Shown one piece after another: positions 1 to 7,002 of a DNA stretch of 24,189 nucleotides. The stretch comes from UBA668 sp052034175. Its GTDB lineage: Bacteria > Actinomycetota > Acidimicrobiia > Acidimicrobiales > Ilumatobacteraceae. The stretch spans positions 1 to 24,189 of the forward strand of contig JBPOIX010000348.1 in NCBI GenBank assembly GCA_052034175.1, in the 5' to 3' direction. Positions within the stretch are counted from its first letter, which is position 1, and each line of letters starts with the position of its first letter. Both the position numbers and the translations under genes were made by a program. The notes under the pieces are model-generated. The model was not told the DNA's origin and searched no databases. It worked only from the letters and a program-made list of their open reading frames with translations.

Positions 1-588
1 GTCGTCCAGCCCCAGCCCGCCCAGCCCTGCGGCGCGCTCCAGCCGCTGGGGCAGCCGTTGGGGGGTGGCCACGGCACCGTCGTGGGCGCGGTGGGTGGGC
101 TTGTGACTGAGCCGGAAGCGAGCGGCCAGGGTGCTGAGGCGGCAGTCCGGCACCTCGTCGCGCACCAGGCGGCGGGCGAGCGGCAAGGTGTCCACCACCG
201 TGTTGTGGAACGGCTCGCGCCCGCTGCGGCGCAGCGCGGTGTTGATGAACCCCATGTCGAAGCCGACGTTGTGGCCGACGATGACGGCGTCGCCGACGAA
301 CTCCTGCAGGGCCGGGAGCACCGTCTCGATGCGCGGCGCCGTGGCCACCATGCGGTCGGTGATCCCCGTGAGCATGACGACGGTGGGAGCGATGGCCCTG
401 CCGGGGTTCACGAGAGTGCCCATCGTGCCCAGGCAGTGGCCGCCGCGCACCTTGACCACGCCGATCTCGGTGATCGAGTCCCCGCCGCGGTCGCTTCCGG
501 TGGTCTCGATGTCCAGAACACAGAACGTGACGTCGCACAGCGGGGTCCCGAGGTCGTCGAACGTACGTTGCACAGCGCACCAGTTCAC
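1..588 (-). CDS. DnaQ-like DEDDh 3'-5' exonuclease (C-terminal part beyond window)
   Basis: The protein starts near 588 and runs off the left edge, so only about 196 residues are visible. Exonuclease motif I is DIETTG (D26, E28). Motif II is HNVGFDMGF, around residue 110. The VQRTFDDLGTP N-terminus is typical of the actinobacterial DEDD exonucleases that are often fused to a UvrC-like GIY-YIG nuclease (M. tuberculosis Rv2191 type), whose second half would lie outside the window. The likely role is DNA repair or proofreading-type 3'-5' degradation. The motif III segment reads HRAHDGAVAT where relatives have HRALDDARAT, so the H-x4-D aspartate is replaced by Gly (see findings). GTG at 588 is chosen because family proteins begin a few residues before VQRTF; GTG at 591 and 597 are in-frame alternatives, and no clear Shine-Dalgarno is seen. 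It is divergent from the NYN gene. Confidence 0.85.
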   Translation of the reverse strand, partial: MNWCAVQRTFDDLGTPLCDVTFCVLDIETTGSDRGGDSITEIGVVKVRGGHCLGTMGTLVNPGRAIAPTVVMLTGITDRMVATAPRIETVLPALQEFVGDAVIVGHNVGFDMGFINTALRRSGREPFHNTVVDTLPLARRLVRDEVPDCRLSTLAARFRLSHKPTHRAHDGAVATPQRLPQRLERAAGLGGLGLDD

Positions 589-637
589 CACGAACACCCG
601 TTCGTCGTCAAGAACGGATGTTCGATTGCCGGTTGGC

Positions 638-643
638 TAGCCT
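638..643 (+). promoter_or_regulatory. -10-like hexamer TAGCCT, leaderless start of NYN gene
   Basis: TAGCCT ends 6 nt before the GTG at 650. A transcript starting about 7 nt after the hexamer would begin at the start codon itself. No Shine-Dalgarno is present. The assignment rests on the same arrangement recurring at many genes in this window. Confidence 0.5.
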
Positions 644-649
644 GGCGGC

Positions 650-1864
650 GTGGAGATCCCGGACCGTGCGTTGCAGTCGGCGCTGGAGTTCGCGGTCGGC
701 GTGGCGGCGGCCGGAGCGAAGTTGCGGCCCCCGCTGGATCATCCTCCGGGCCTGAAGCCGTACCTCAAGTTCCACAAGCTGCCCGCGGGTGCGTTGGCGC
801 CCGTGCGGGCCGTCGTGGAGGCGGACGACGCCTTCCGTCGCCGCTTGGGCAAGGTGGCCACGCGGGAGCTGCTGGACGACGTGGGCATGCTCTGGCTTGC
901 CCGCACCGAGGGCTGGGAGGCCCAGGTGGCCGGCCTGCTGGATGCCGCAGCACTGGCCGCCGCCGAGTCACCCGCCGACGTGCGGCGTGAACAGCGGCGG
1001 CGAGAGGCGGCGGAGGCGGTGGCGGCACGGGCACGGGTGGAGCTGGTGGCGGCGCAGGAGGCGCTGGAACGCGAACGGGCCACGGCGGCGGAGGCCGTGG
1101 CAGCCCGCGAGCGGTTGGAGGCCGACCTGGGTGCAGCCCGGCGCCAGGTGCGCGAACTGGAGCGCGCGGTGCAGCGGCGTACGGCCTCGGCGGACCGGGA
1201 CGCCGATCGGGCCGGGGCGGACGTCGCCACCATGGCCGGCGAACTTGCCGTCGCCCGCGCGGAGCTGGGCGCGGCCATCGCCGCGCGCGACGCTGCGCTG
1301 GCCGGCCGTGCGGCGGCCGGCACCGACGGGGTGGTGGACACCGAGCGACTGCGGACCCTGCTGCACGAGGCCCTCGCGCTGGCCGGCGAGGGCCTGGCCG
1401 CCGCCCGCCGGGCCCGGCGTGCACCCCTGGCCATCCCCGGTGGGCTCTACGGCCACAGCGAAGCCGCAGCCGAGCACCTGCTGCGGGTGGAAGGCGTCAC
1501 CGTGCTGGTGGACGGGTACAACGTCGCCAAGCTCGGCTGGCCGTCCCTGCCGCTGGAGGCCCAGCGCGCCGCAGCAGTCACGGCCTCGGAAGCGTTGGCC
1601 AAACGGTGGGGCACGATGATCCATCTGGTGTTCGACGGCGCTGATGTCGTGGGTGCGCATACGCGGGCCCGTCGCCTGGTGCGGGTCTCGTTCTCGGCGC
1701 AGGGGGTGCTGGCCGACGACGTGCTGCGCGCCGAGGTGGCAGCGCTGGACCCTGAGCGCCCCGTCGTGGTGGTCACCAACGACCAGGCCGTCATCAGCGA
1801 CGTTCGGGCCGCCGGTGCCAACACGATCGCCAGCGACACCTTCCTGGCGCTCGCACGCCGTTGA
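650..1864 (+). CDS. NYN-domain (YacP/Rae1-like) putative ribonuclease with coiled-coil
   Basis: 404 residues in three parts. An N-terminal helical region (about 1-105) carries the motif LKFHKLP. A long Ala/Arg/Glu-rich segment (about 112-255) has the heptad look of a coiled coil. The C-terminal NYN domain (about 280-404) contains VLVDGYNVAK with D288, then HLVFDGADV, SFSAQGVLADD and VVVTNDQAVISD, the acidic residues expected of a PIN-like metal-dependent nuclease. NYN/YacP proteins are RNA-binding or endoribonucleolytic; B. subtilis Rae1 cleaves mRNA in the ribosomal A site. The substrate here is unknown. The GTG start is supported by a -10-like box 6 nt upstream and by family-like sequence from the first residues. 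It is divergent from the exonuclease gene with a 61-bp gap. Confidence 0.85.
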   Translation: MEIPDRALQSALEFAVGVAAAGAKLRPPLDHPPGLKPYLKFHKLPAGALAPVRAVVEADDAFRRRLGKVATRELLDDVGMLWLARTEGWEAQVAGLLDAAALAAAESPADVRREQRRREAAEAVAARARVELVAAQEALERERATAAEAVAARERLEADLGAARRQVRELERAVQRRTASADRDADRAGADVATMAGELAVARAELGAAIAARDAALAGRAAAGTDGVVDTERLRTLLHEALALAGEGLAAARRARRAPLAIPGGLYGHSEAAAEHLLRVEGVTVLVDGYNVAKLGWPSLPLEAQRAAAVTASEALAKRWGTMIHLVFDGADVVGAHTRARRLVRVSFSAQGVLADDVLRAEVAALDPERPVVVVTNDQAVISDVRAAGANTIASDTFLALARR

Positions 1865-1924
1865 ACGAGCAGGAGCGCGCCGCGGCAGGGATCTCTGTCA
1901 CACCCCTCGTGCACCATTCGACGT

Positions 1925-2119
1925 ATGGAGAGCTTCGTCATCTCGTGCGATTCGTGCGTCATGGATCACACCGCCGCCTGCGCGGACTGCGTGGTCACCC
2001 ACCTGCTGGCCCCGGCCCGGCGAGAGCCGTTGGCGTTCACCGAGGCCGAGCTGAAGGCGGTGGAGCTGCTGGCCGCCGCCGGCCTGGTGCCTACGCTGCG
2101 TCATCGTGAGGCCGCCTGA
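1925..2119 (+). CDS. Small cysteine-rich protein, possible C4 zinc site
   Basis: 64 residues starting MESFVISCDSCVMDHTAACADC. The four cysteines form C-x2-C-x7-C-x2-C near the N-terminus, a spacing that could bind zinc or an iron-sulfur centre. The rest is predicted helical and slightly acidic (LKAVELLAAAGL). I do not recognise a named family. It overlaps the start of queG by 14 bp in another frame, which suggests co-expression. A weak -10-like box, CACCAT, lies 7 nt before the ATG at 1912-1917. The ordered Cys pattern and third-position GC bias make a real gene more likely than chance. Function unknown; a small zinc-binding regulator or accessory protein is possible but unproven. Confidence 0.65.
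   Translation: MESFVISCDSCVMDHTAACADCVVTHLLAPARREPLAFTEAELKAVELLAAAGLVPTLRHREAA
2092..2097 (+). promoter_or_regulatory. -10-like TACGCT before queG start
   Basis: TACGCT lies inside the 3' end of the small upstream gene. It ends 8 nt before the GTG at 2106, matching the leaderless arrangement seen elsewhere. It may give queG its own promoter in addition to read-through. Confidence 0.4.
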
Positions 2120-3215
2120 TCCACCACCGCCTGTTGCGGACGCCGGCTATGTCGCGGAGCTGGCCGCGCTCACCGGGCCGTTCGGGGTCACGCACACGGG
2201 CATCGCACCGGCGGCGGTGATGGAGCGTGCACGCGTGGCATTGCACGAGCGTGTCGCCGCGGGGCTTGCGGACGGGATGCAGTTCACGTTCAAGAACCCG
2301 GAGCGCTCCACGGACCCGTCGCAGGCGGTGGCCGGCGCGCGCAGCATCTTCGTCGCCGCCCGGCCGTACCTCCTGGCATCGGAGCCTGCCCGGCCCGAGG
2401 AGCCCGCGGGGCGAGTGGCCCGCTACGCCTGGCAGGACCACTACGCGCCGCTCCGGGAGGCATTGTGGGCGGTGGCGCGCCGTCTGCGCGCCGATGGTTG
2501 GAACGCAGTGCCCTTCGCCGACGACAACTCGGTGGTGGACCGCGAAGCCGCGTACCTGGCTGGCCTCGGGTGGTACGGCAAGAACGCCAACCTGTTGGTG
2601 CCGGGCGCAGGCAGTTGGTTCGCGCTCGGCTGCGTGGTCACCACCGCACCGCTGCCGCCCTCGGCCGCGCCGCAGCCCGACGGGTGCGGCACGTGCCGCC
2701 GCTGCCTCGACGCCTGCCCGACGGGGGCCATCATCGCCCCCGGTGTCGTGGACGGCGCCCGCTGCCTGGCATGGGTGCTGCAGAAGCCGGGCAGCATCCC
2801 GGCGGATCTGAGGGCGGCGGTCGGCGATCGCCTGTACGGCTGCGACGACTGCCAGGAGGCCTGCCCGCCGGCGGTGCGGTTCGGCCCGCGTCACCTGGCA
2901 ACCCCGGCGGGGGGCGCCGGCGAGGTGCAGGCCTGGTACTCGCTGTTGGCGCTCCTCGAAGGAAGCGACGACGAGGTGATGGGTCTGTGGGGTCGGCGCT
3001 ACCTCGCCGACCGCGACCCACGGTGGGTGCGGCGCAACGCCCTGGTGGCGTTGGGGAACGGAGCGGCGGCCGATGCGGCCGGCAGCTCGGAACACGGCGC
3101 CCGCGTCCGAGCCGTCCTGGCCAGGTACCGTGTGCACCCAGACCCGGTGCTGCGCGAGCACGCCGACTGGGCGGCCCGTCGTCTCGGGCTGCCGGAGCCC
3201 ATCACGCCGCAATGA
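2106..3215 (+). CDS. queG: Epoxyqueuosine reductase QueG
   Basis: QueG catalyses the cobalamin- and 4Fe-4S-dependent reduction of epoxyqueuosine to queuosine in tRNA, the last step of queuosine synthesis. The 369 residues match the usual family length. The catalytic-Asp region reads VVDREAAYLAGLGWYGKN, with D145. Two iron-sulfur motifs follow: CGTCRRCLDACP (C194, C197, C200, C204), and CDDCQEACP (C246, C249, C253), with C220 between them. The C-terminus contains RDPRWVRRNALVALGNG, the HEAT-like repeat usual in QueG. The GTG start overlaps the small upstream gene by 14 bp; no later in-frame start keeps the whole N-terminal domain. The stop overlaps the pimB' start as ATGA, indicating translational coupling. 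No other queuosine gene is in the window. Confidence 0.93.
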   Translation: MRPPDPPPPVADAGYVAELAALTGPFGVTHTGIAPAAVMERARVALHERVAAGLADGMQFTFKNPERSTDPSQAVAGARSIFVAARPYLLASEPARPEEPAGRVARYAWQDHYAPLREALWAVARRLRADGWNAVPFADDNSVVDREAAYLAGLGWYGKNANLLVPGAGSWFALGCVVTTAPLPPSAAPQPDGCGTCRRCLDACPTGAIIAPGVVDGARCLAWVLQKPGSIPADLRAAVGDRLYGCDDCQEACPPAVRFGPRHLATPAGGAGEVQAWYSLLALLEGSDDEVMGLWGRRYLADRDPRWVRRNALVALGNGAAADAAGSSEHGARVRAVLARYRVHPDPVLREHADWAARRLGLPEPITPQ

Positions 3216-4336
3216 AGCATCTCCTCGTCACCAACGACTTCCCTCCCAAGATCGGCGGCATCCAGTCGCTGCTGTGGGAATGGTGGCGTCGCCTGCCACC
3301 GGAGTCCTTCGCCGTGCTCACCAGCCCCTACGAGGGCACCGCCGAGTTCGACGCCGCGCAACCGTTCCACATCGAACGCACCCGCGAGCCCGTGCTGCTC
3401 CCGCACCCGTGGATGGTCCAGCGGATCAACTCGATGGCCAAGGAGGTCGGTGCCGACCTCATCGTGCTCGACCCGGCTGTGCCGCTCGGCCTGGTGGGTC
3501 CCTCGTTGCAGCTGCCGTACGACGTGGTGCTGCACGGTGCCGAGGTCACGGTGCCCGGCCGCATCCCGGGCAGCAAGCAGGCGTTGGGCTGGGTGCTGCG
3601 CCGGGCGCGCCACATCGTCGCCGCGGGTGGCTACCCGGCGGCCGAAGCGGAGCGCGCCGCCGGCCGGGCGCTGCCGATCACGATCGTGCCGCCGGGTGTG
3701 GACACGGAGCGCTTCCGCCCGCTCACGGCGGAGGAGCGCGCCGCAGCGCGGGGGCACTTCGGGTTCGATGCGCAGACGGAGCTCGTGGTGGGCATCAGCC
3801 GCCTGGTGCCGCGCAAGGGCTTCGACACCGCCATCCGCGCGGCGGCGCTGCTGAAGGCCAGCCGGCCGAACCTGGTGCTCGCCATCGCCGGCGGTGGCCG
3901 CGACGACGCCCGCCTGAAGGCGTTGGCGCAGGAGCTCGACGCGCCGGTGCAGTTCCTCGGTCGCATCCCGCACGACGACCTCCCCCTCCTGTACGGGTGT
4001 GCCGATGTGTCCACGATGCTGTGTCGCAACCGTTGGGGCGGGCTGGAACAAGAGGGTTTCGGGATCGTCTTCCTCGAGGCCGCAGCCTGCTCCGTGCCAC
4101 AGGTGGCCGGCCGTTCGGGCGGCGCGCATGAAGCGGTGGAGCACGAGGTCACCGGCCTGGTGATCGACCACCCGGAGGACGCCGCCGCCGTCGCGTCCGC
4201 GTTCGCCCGCCTGCTGGACGACCCTGCGCTGGCCCGGGGGATGGGGGCCGCGGGCCGCGAGCGCGCCGTGCGCGAGTTCTCCTACGACGTGCTGGCCCAT
4301 CGTCTGGGTGTCTCGCTCGGGGCGCTGGCACAATGA
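3212..4336 (+). CDS. pimB: PimB'-type GDP-mannose-dependent mannosyltransferase (GT4)
   Basis: 374 residues with the GT-B fold of family 4 glycosyltransferases. The N-terminus LLVTNDFPPKIGGIQS is characteristic of PimB' (Rv2188c type), which adds the second mannose to phosphatidylinositol monomannoside. Other family features are LHGAEV (H108), VPPGVDTERF, GISRLVPRKGFD (R197, K202) and the nucleotide-binding EGFGIVFLEA (E281, E289). It would act at the inner face of the membrane using GDP-mannose. It overlaps queG and the downstream membrane-protein gene by 4 bp each. In M. tuberculosis the same neighbourhood holds the exonuclease Rv2191 and the SRPBCC protein Rv2185c, as here, which supports the assignment over a generic GT4. 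Acceptor specificity is inferred from homology only. Confidence 0.85.
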   Translation: MKHLLVTNDFPPKIGGIQSLLWEWWRRLPPESFAVLTSPYEGTAEFDAAQPFHIERTREPVLLPHPWMVQRINSMAKEVGADLIVLDPAVPLGLVGPSLQLPYDVVLHGAEVTVPGRIPGSKQALGWVLRRARHIVAAGGYPAAEAERAAGRALPITIVPPGVDTERFRPLTAEERAAARGHFGFDAQTELVVGISRLVPRKGFDTAIRAAALLKASRPNLVLAIAGGGRDDARLKALAQELDAPVQFLGRIPHDDLPLLYGCADVSTMLCRNRWGGLEQEGFGIVFLEAAACSVPQVAGRSGGAHEAVEHEVTGLVIDHPEDAAAVASAFARLLDDPALARGMGAAGRERAVREFSYDVLAHRLGVSLGALAQ

Positions 4337-4818
4337 ACCCGATGGATTCCAAGCTCGTGCGTGGCAACTTCGTCGGCACGGCCGTGTTCGTCGCTGCCGC
4401 GGCCCTCGCCACCCCGTTCAAGGAGGAGCGGTGGGCGCAGGTGGTGGCCATCGTGGTGTCCGTGGTTCTGTTCGCCATCGGGATCTTCACCTCTCTGCAG
4501 GCCTACGCCCGGGCGCTGGACCGCTCGCGTGTCCACGAGATCGGCGTCGCCAACCTGTACCTCCTCACCGGGCCCACCGCGCCCGCCACCGTGAAGCGCT
4601 CGATGTCGGGGGCCCTCGCCATCCAGGTCGTGGTCGCCATCGTGGCCGCCAGCTTCGGTGTCAGCGGCCTGGCGGACAGCGACCTCAACGCTCTGGCGTT
4701 CACCGTGCTGGTGCCGATGTTCGGCATTGGCATGAACGGGGCGTGGGCCGCGCGGTACGGTTCTTTCGGGCCACGGCTCGCCCCGACCACGAAACCCTCC
4801 AACCGCAGGATCGAGTAG
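4333..4818 (+). CDS. Conserved-type small membrane protein, function unknown
   Basis: 161 residues with four likely membrane segments: about 12-30, 35-58, 93-113 and 118-140. A cytosolic-looking loop between segments 2 and 3 contains YARALDRSRVHEIG, and the tail is basic and Pro-rich. No catalytic motif is visible. The start codon overlaps the pimB' stop (ATGA), so it is probably translated with the mannosyltransferase and may be an envelope or lipid-related partner; that is inference from position. The first ATG is used; a second in-frame ATG lies 9 nt downstream at 4342. Its TAG stop forms part of the -10-like box for the next gene. Confidence 0.8.
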   Translation: MNPMDSKLVRGNFVGTAVFVAAAALATPFKEERWAQVVAIVVSVVLFAIGIFTSLQAYARALDRSRVHEIGVANLYLLTGPTAPATVKRSMSGALAIQVVVAIVAASFGVSGLADSDLNALAFTVLVPMFGIGMNGAWAARYGSFGPRLAPTTKPSNRRIE

Positions 4819-4821
4819 AAC
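4816..4821 (+). promoter_or_regulatory. -10-like TAGAAC built on the upstream TAG stop
   Basis: The hexamer begins with the TAG stop codon of the membrane-protein gene and ends 6 nt before the ATG at 4828. The last base is C rather than T, so it is a weaker match than the others. Confidence 0.35.
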
Positions 4822-4827
4822 ACCGCC

Positions 4828-5262
4828 ATGGCTGAAACGGCGTCGCAGACCACCATCATTGCGGCCGCACCCGAGCGGGTGTGGGCCATCGCCACGGACT
4901 TCGAGCGCTACCCGGAGTGGGCGAAGGACGTGAAGGACGTCATCGTGCGCGTGCGCGACGCGGAGGGCCGGCCGGTCGAGGTCGAGTTCCGTGCGTCGGC
5001 GCTCGGCCGCAGCACCCACTACACGCTCGGGTACGACTACTCACAGGCCCCGAACGTGCTGGCCTGGCGGATGCTGCGCGGCGACATCATGCGCACCATC
5101 GACGGTGCCTACAACTTCACCGCCACGTCCGAGGGCGGCACCGAAGTGCGCTACGACCTCGCCATCGAGTTGGTCGTGCCCCTGCCCGGCTTCGTGAAGC
5201 GCCGGGCGGAGGTGCGCATCCTGAACACGGTGCGTGAGCTCAAGACCCGCGCCGAGGGCTAG
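4828..5262 (+). CDS. SRPBCC (polyketide cyclase/START-like) protein
   Basis: 144 residues, the size of a single START/SRPBCC helix-grip domain. The N-terminus runs ETASQTTIIAAAPERVWAI and is followed by FERYPEWAKDVKDV, the usual opening of coenzyme Q-binding/polyketide cyclase-like proteins. The beta-rich centre ends in a long C-terminal helix with RAEVRILNTVRELK. Such proteins bind hydrophobic ligands in a central cavity; the ligand is unknown. M. tuberculosis Rv2185c is a similar protein near PimB', so the association with the mannolipid gene is conserved. The ATG is preceded by a weak -10-like box and no Shine-Dalgarno. It ends 3 nt before the glucokinase GTG. Confidence 0.88.
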   Translation: MAETASQTTIIAAAPERVWAIATDFERYPEWAKDVKDVIVRVRDAEGRPVEVEFRASALGRSTHYTLGYDYSQAPNVLAWRMLRGDIMRTIDGAYNFTATSEGGTEVRYDLAIELVVPLPGFVKRRAEVRILNTVRELKTRAEG

Positions 5263-5265
5263 GTC

Positions 5266-6189
5266 GTGCGCCGCGTCGGAATCGATGTCGGCGGCACCAA
5301 ATGTCTTGGGGTCGTCCTGGACGACGAGGGGAAGATCGCCGAACAGGCGCGCCGCCCCACCCCGAAGGGGCCGGACGCGATCATCGACACCCTGGTCGAG
5401 TTGGCGCACACCTTCGCCCCGTTCGACACGCTCGGTGTCGGCGTGCCAGGCCTGGTGACGCGTACCGGTACGTTGCGTGCCGCCCCGAACCTGGTGGACA
5501 TCCGCGACTTCCATGTCGGTGAGCTGCTGCAGGCGCGCCTGGGCATGAGCGTCGAGGTGGACAACGACGGCACCTGTGCAACGGCCGCCGAATGGAAGAC
5601 CGGCGCTGCTCGCGGCGCGGAGGACTTCGTGATGGTCACCCTCGGCACCGGCATCGGCGGGGGAGTGGTGGCCGGCGGTCGGCTGATCCGAGGAACCAAC
5701 GGCTTCGCCGGCGAGATCGGCCACATGGTGGTGCACCCGGATGGCCCGCCATGCCCCTGCGGGCGCCGCGGCTGCTGGGAGCGCTACGCCTCCGGTTCCG
5801 GCCTCGGCCGCCTGGCCCGGGAAGCAGCCGCGGCCCGCCGCCTCGGGCGTGTCGTCGAACTTGCCGGCGACGTGGACCTCGTCCGCGGCGAACATCTTCA
5901 GCTTGCGGCCCGGGAGGGCGACGCCGAGGCGTTGGCGGTGGTCGACGACTTCGCCCGCTGGGTGGCGCTCGGCCTGGTGAACCTGACGAACGCGCTGGAT
6001 CCCAGCGTGCTGGTGCTCGGCGGTGGGCTGGCCGCGTCGGCCGACCTCTATCACGGCCCGATCTCGGCGTGGTTCGCGCAACTGCTGTACGCCCCCGAGC
6101 TGCGCCCTCACCCGGCCCTCGTGTTCGCCCAGCTGGGTGAGCACGCCGGTGCCGTTGGTGCCGCGCTCCTGGCCGACGTCCACCGCTGA
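5266..6189 (+). CDS. glk: ROK-family glucokinase
   Basis: 307 residues. ROK glucokinases phosphorylate glucose to glucose-6-phosphate using ATP (or polyphosphate in some actinobacteria). The phosphate-binding motif is GIDVGGTK at residues 5-12. The catalytic Asp lies in EVDNDGT (D101), and LGTGIGGG is at 126-133. The ROK signature has GEIGHM with H153, followed by the zinc-binding CPCGRRGCWE (C163, C165, C170). The C-terminal LVLGGGLA is the second nucleotide-binding element. The GTG start lies 3 nt after the SRPBCC stop and places VRRVGIDVGG at the normal N-terminus. With phosphofructokinase elsewhere in the window it covers upper glycolysis. Glucose specificity rather than another sugar is inferred from family and context. 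Confidence 0.88.
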   Translation: MRRVGIDVGGTKCLGVVLDDEGKIAEQARRPTPKGPDAIIDTLVELAHTFAPFDTLGVGVPGLVTRTGTLRAAPNLVDIRDFHVGELLQARLGMSVEVDNDGTCATAAEWKTGAARGAEDFVMVTLGTGIGGGVVAGGRLIRGTNGFAGEIGHMVVHPDGPPCPCGRRGCWERYASGSGLGRLAREAAAARRLGRVVELAGDVDLVRGEHLQLAAREGDAEALAVVDDFARWVALGLVNLTNALDPSVLVLGGGLAASADLYHGPISAWFAQLLYAPELRPHPALVFAQLGEHAGAVGAALLADVHR

Positions 6190-6300
6190 CGCGTCGCTGC
6201 GCCGCCCCGGCTCGGAACACCCACGGGTCGCGTCACGTCACGTCATCGTCATCGCCGCGGTGGTCGCCGAGGTCGTTCTCCCGGTGCACCCGAGGGGCCA

Positions 6301-6319
6301 CTCGCATCCCCGATGCGGG
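6301..6319. terminator. Hairpin between convergent glucokinase and ppa genes
   Basis: CGCATC-CCC-GATGCG is a perfect 6-bp stem with a 3-nt loop, extended by a T.G and a C-G pair. It sits in the 145-bp gap (6190-6334) between convergent genes, with no U-tract on either strand. The gap also contains a short CGTCA-type tandem stretch near 6231-6250. It is a plausible bidirectional terminator. Confidence 0.5.
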
Positions 6320-6334
6320 CCCGCCGGGGCAGGG

Positions 6335-6847
6335 TCAGTGGCCGCCGTGGCTGCGATAGTTGGCGCGGGCGGATTCGATCTCCTGCCAGGCGGCGTCGCG
6401 GCCGGCGAGGCCGGCGGTGCTGCTCTCCTTGCCCGGCTCGCGCGCCTTGTACACCTCGAAGAAGTGCTGGATCTCCTCGTCGAGCTGCGGGGTGAGGTCG
6501 CCGATGTCGTTGACGTTCGCCCACCGCGGTTCCTTCGGGGGGACACAGATCAGCTTGGCGTCCTCGCCCGCCTCATCGCGCATGAACAGCACGCCCACCG
6601 GCCGGGCGGACACCCACACACCGGGGTACACGGGGTCCTCCAGGAGCACCAGCGCGTCGAGCGGGTCGCCGTCGCCACCCAGCGTGTCGGGCACGAAGCC
6701 GTAGTCCGCCGGGTAGGTGGTGGCGGTGAAGAGCCGGCGGTCGAGGAACACTCGTCCGGTCTCGTGATCGATCTCGTACTTGTTGCGGCTGCCGCGGGGG
6801 ATCTCGATGACCACCTGGATGCATCCGTCGGGGAGTTCGTGCGACAT
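6335..6847 (-). CDS. ppa: Inorganic pyrophosphatase, soluble family I
   Basis: 170 residues, the usual size of bacterial family I pyrophosphatase, which hydrolyses PPi to phosphate with Mg2+. Active-site elements are EIPRGSRNKYE (about 15-25), FTATTYPADYGFVP (40-53) and the signature GDGDPLDALVL (58-68). Further metal-binding residues lie in DEAGEDAKLI. The reading frame is open 34 codons further upstream, but that extension is not family-like. The ATG at 6847 gives the normal length and lies 6 nt after a -10-like CACGAT at 6854-6859 on the minus strand. It is divergent from the ACT gene and convergent with glucokinase. Confidence 0.95.
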   Translation of the reverse strand: MSHELPDGCIQVVIEIPRGSRNKYEIDHETGRVFLDRRLFTATTYPADYGFVPDTLGGDGDPLDALVLLEDPVYPGVWVSARPVGVLFMRDEAGEDAKLICVPPKEPRWANVNDIGDLTPQLDEEIQHFFEVYKAREPGKESSTAGLAGRDAAWQEIESARANYRSHGGH

Positions 6848-6853
6848 GACGCC

Positions 6854-6859
6854 ATCGTG
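6854..6859 (-). promoter_or_regulatory. -10-like CACGAT before ppa start
   Basis: On the minus strand CACGAT keeps the key A at position 2 and T at position 6, and ends 6 nt before the ppa ATG. No Shine-Dalgarno is visible. It is a candidate leaderless promoter. Confidence 0.4.
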
Positions 6860-6950
6860 GCACAGTGCGACGACGTGCGGCACGTGCGGCACGAAGACCG
6901 GCGTTCCTGGAGCCGCGCGGCCGCTGAGGCGAGCGGCTGGTTCACACACC

Positions 6951-6968
6951 CGTCACGAATTCGTGACG
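6951..6968. promoter_or_regulatory. Perfect 18-bp palindrome, candidate operator
   Basis: CGTCACGAATTCGTGACG reads the same on both strands over all 18 bases. It lies in the 155-bp gap between divergent ppa and the ACT gene, about 20 bp upstream of the ACT -10 box and about 92 bp before the ppa -10 box. The position and symmetry suggest the binding site of a dimeric regulator. The halves contain GTCAC and GTGAC, 11 bp apart start to start. Confidence 0.6.
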
Positions 6969-6988
6969 CCGTGCGCACACTCTGTGGG

Positions 6989-6994
6989 TAGTTT
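6989..6994 (+). promoter_or_regulatory. -10-like TAGTTT before ACT-domain gene
   Basis: TAGTTT ends 8 nt before the ATG at 7003, with no Shine-Dalgarno. The 18-bp palindrome lies just upstream and would overlap the expected RNA polymerase -35 area. Confidence 0.5.
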
Positions 6995-7002
6995 CGCCGT
7001 CG

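Noticed and set aside
58..990. 310-codon plus-strand open frame over the exonuclease and NYN genes
   Set aside because: It is antisense to clear exonuclease motifs and then out of frame with the NYN gene; its composition is Arg/Gly/Ala-rich as in GC-rich shadow frames.
2465..3211. In-frame 5' extension of the pimB' frame through queG
   Set aside because: The extension is Arg/Gly-rich shadow of queG. The true N-terminus MKHLLVTNDFPPKIGG begins at 3212 with an ATGA overlap.
6231..6250. CGTCA tandem stretch after the glucokinase gene, considered as a repeat array or origin-type iteron
   Set aside because: It is too short and imperfect, about four units, with no other origin features nearby.
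6848..6949. 34-residue N-terminal extension of pyrophosphatase
   Set aside because: It has no family resemblance, and the -10-like box before 6847 would lie inside it.
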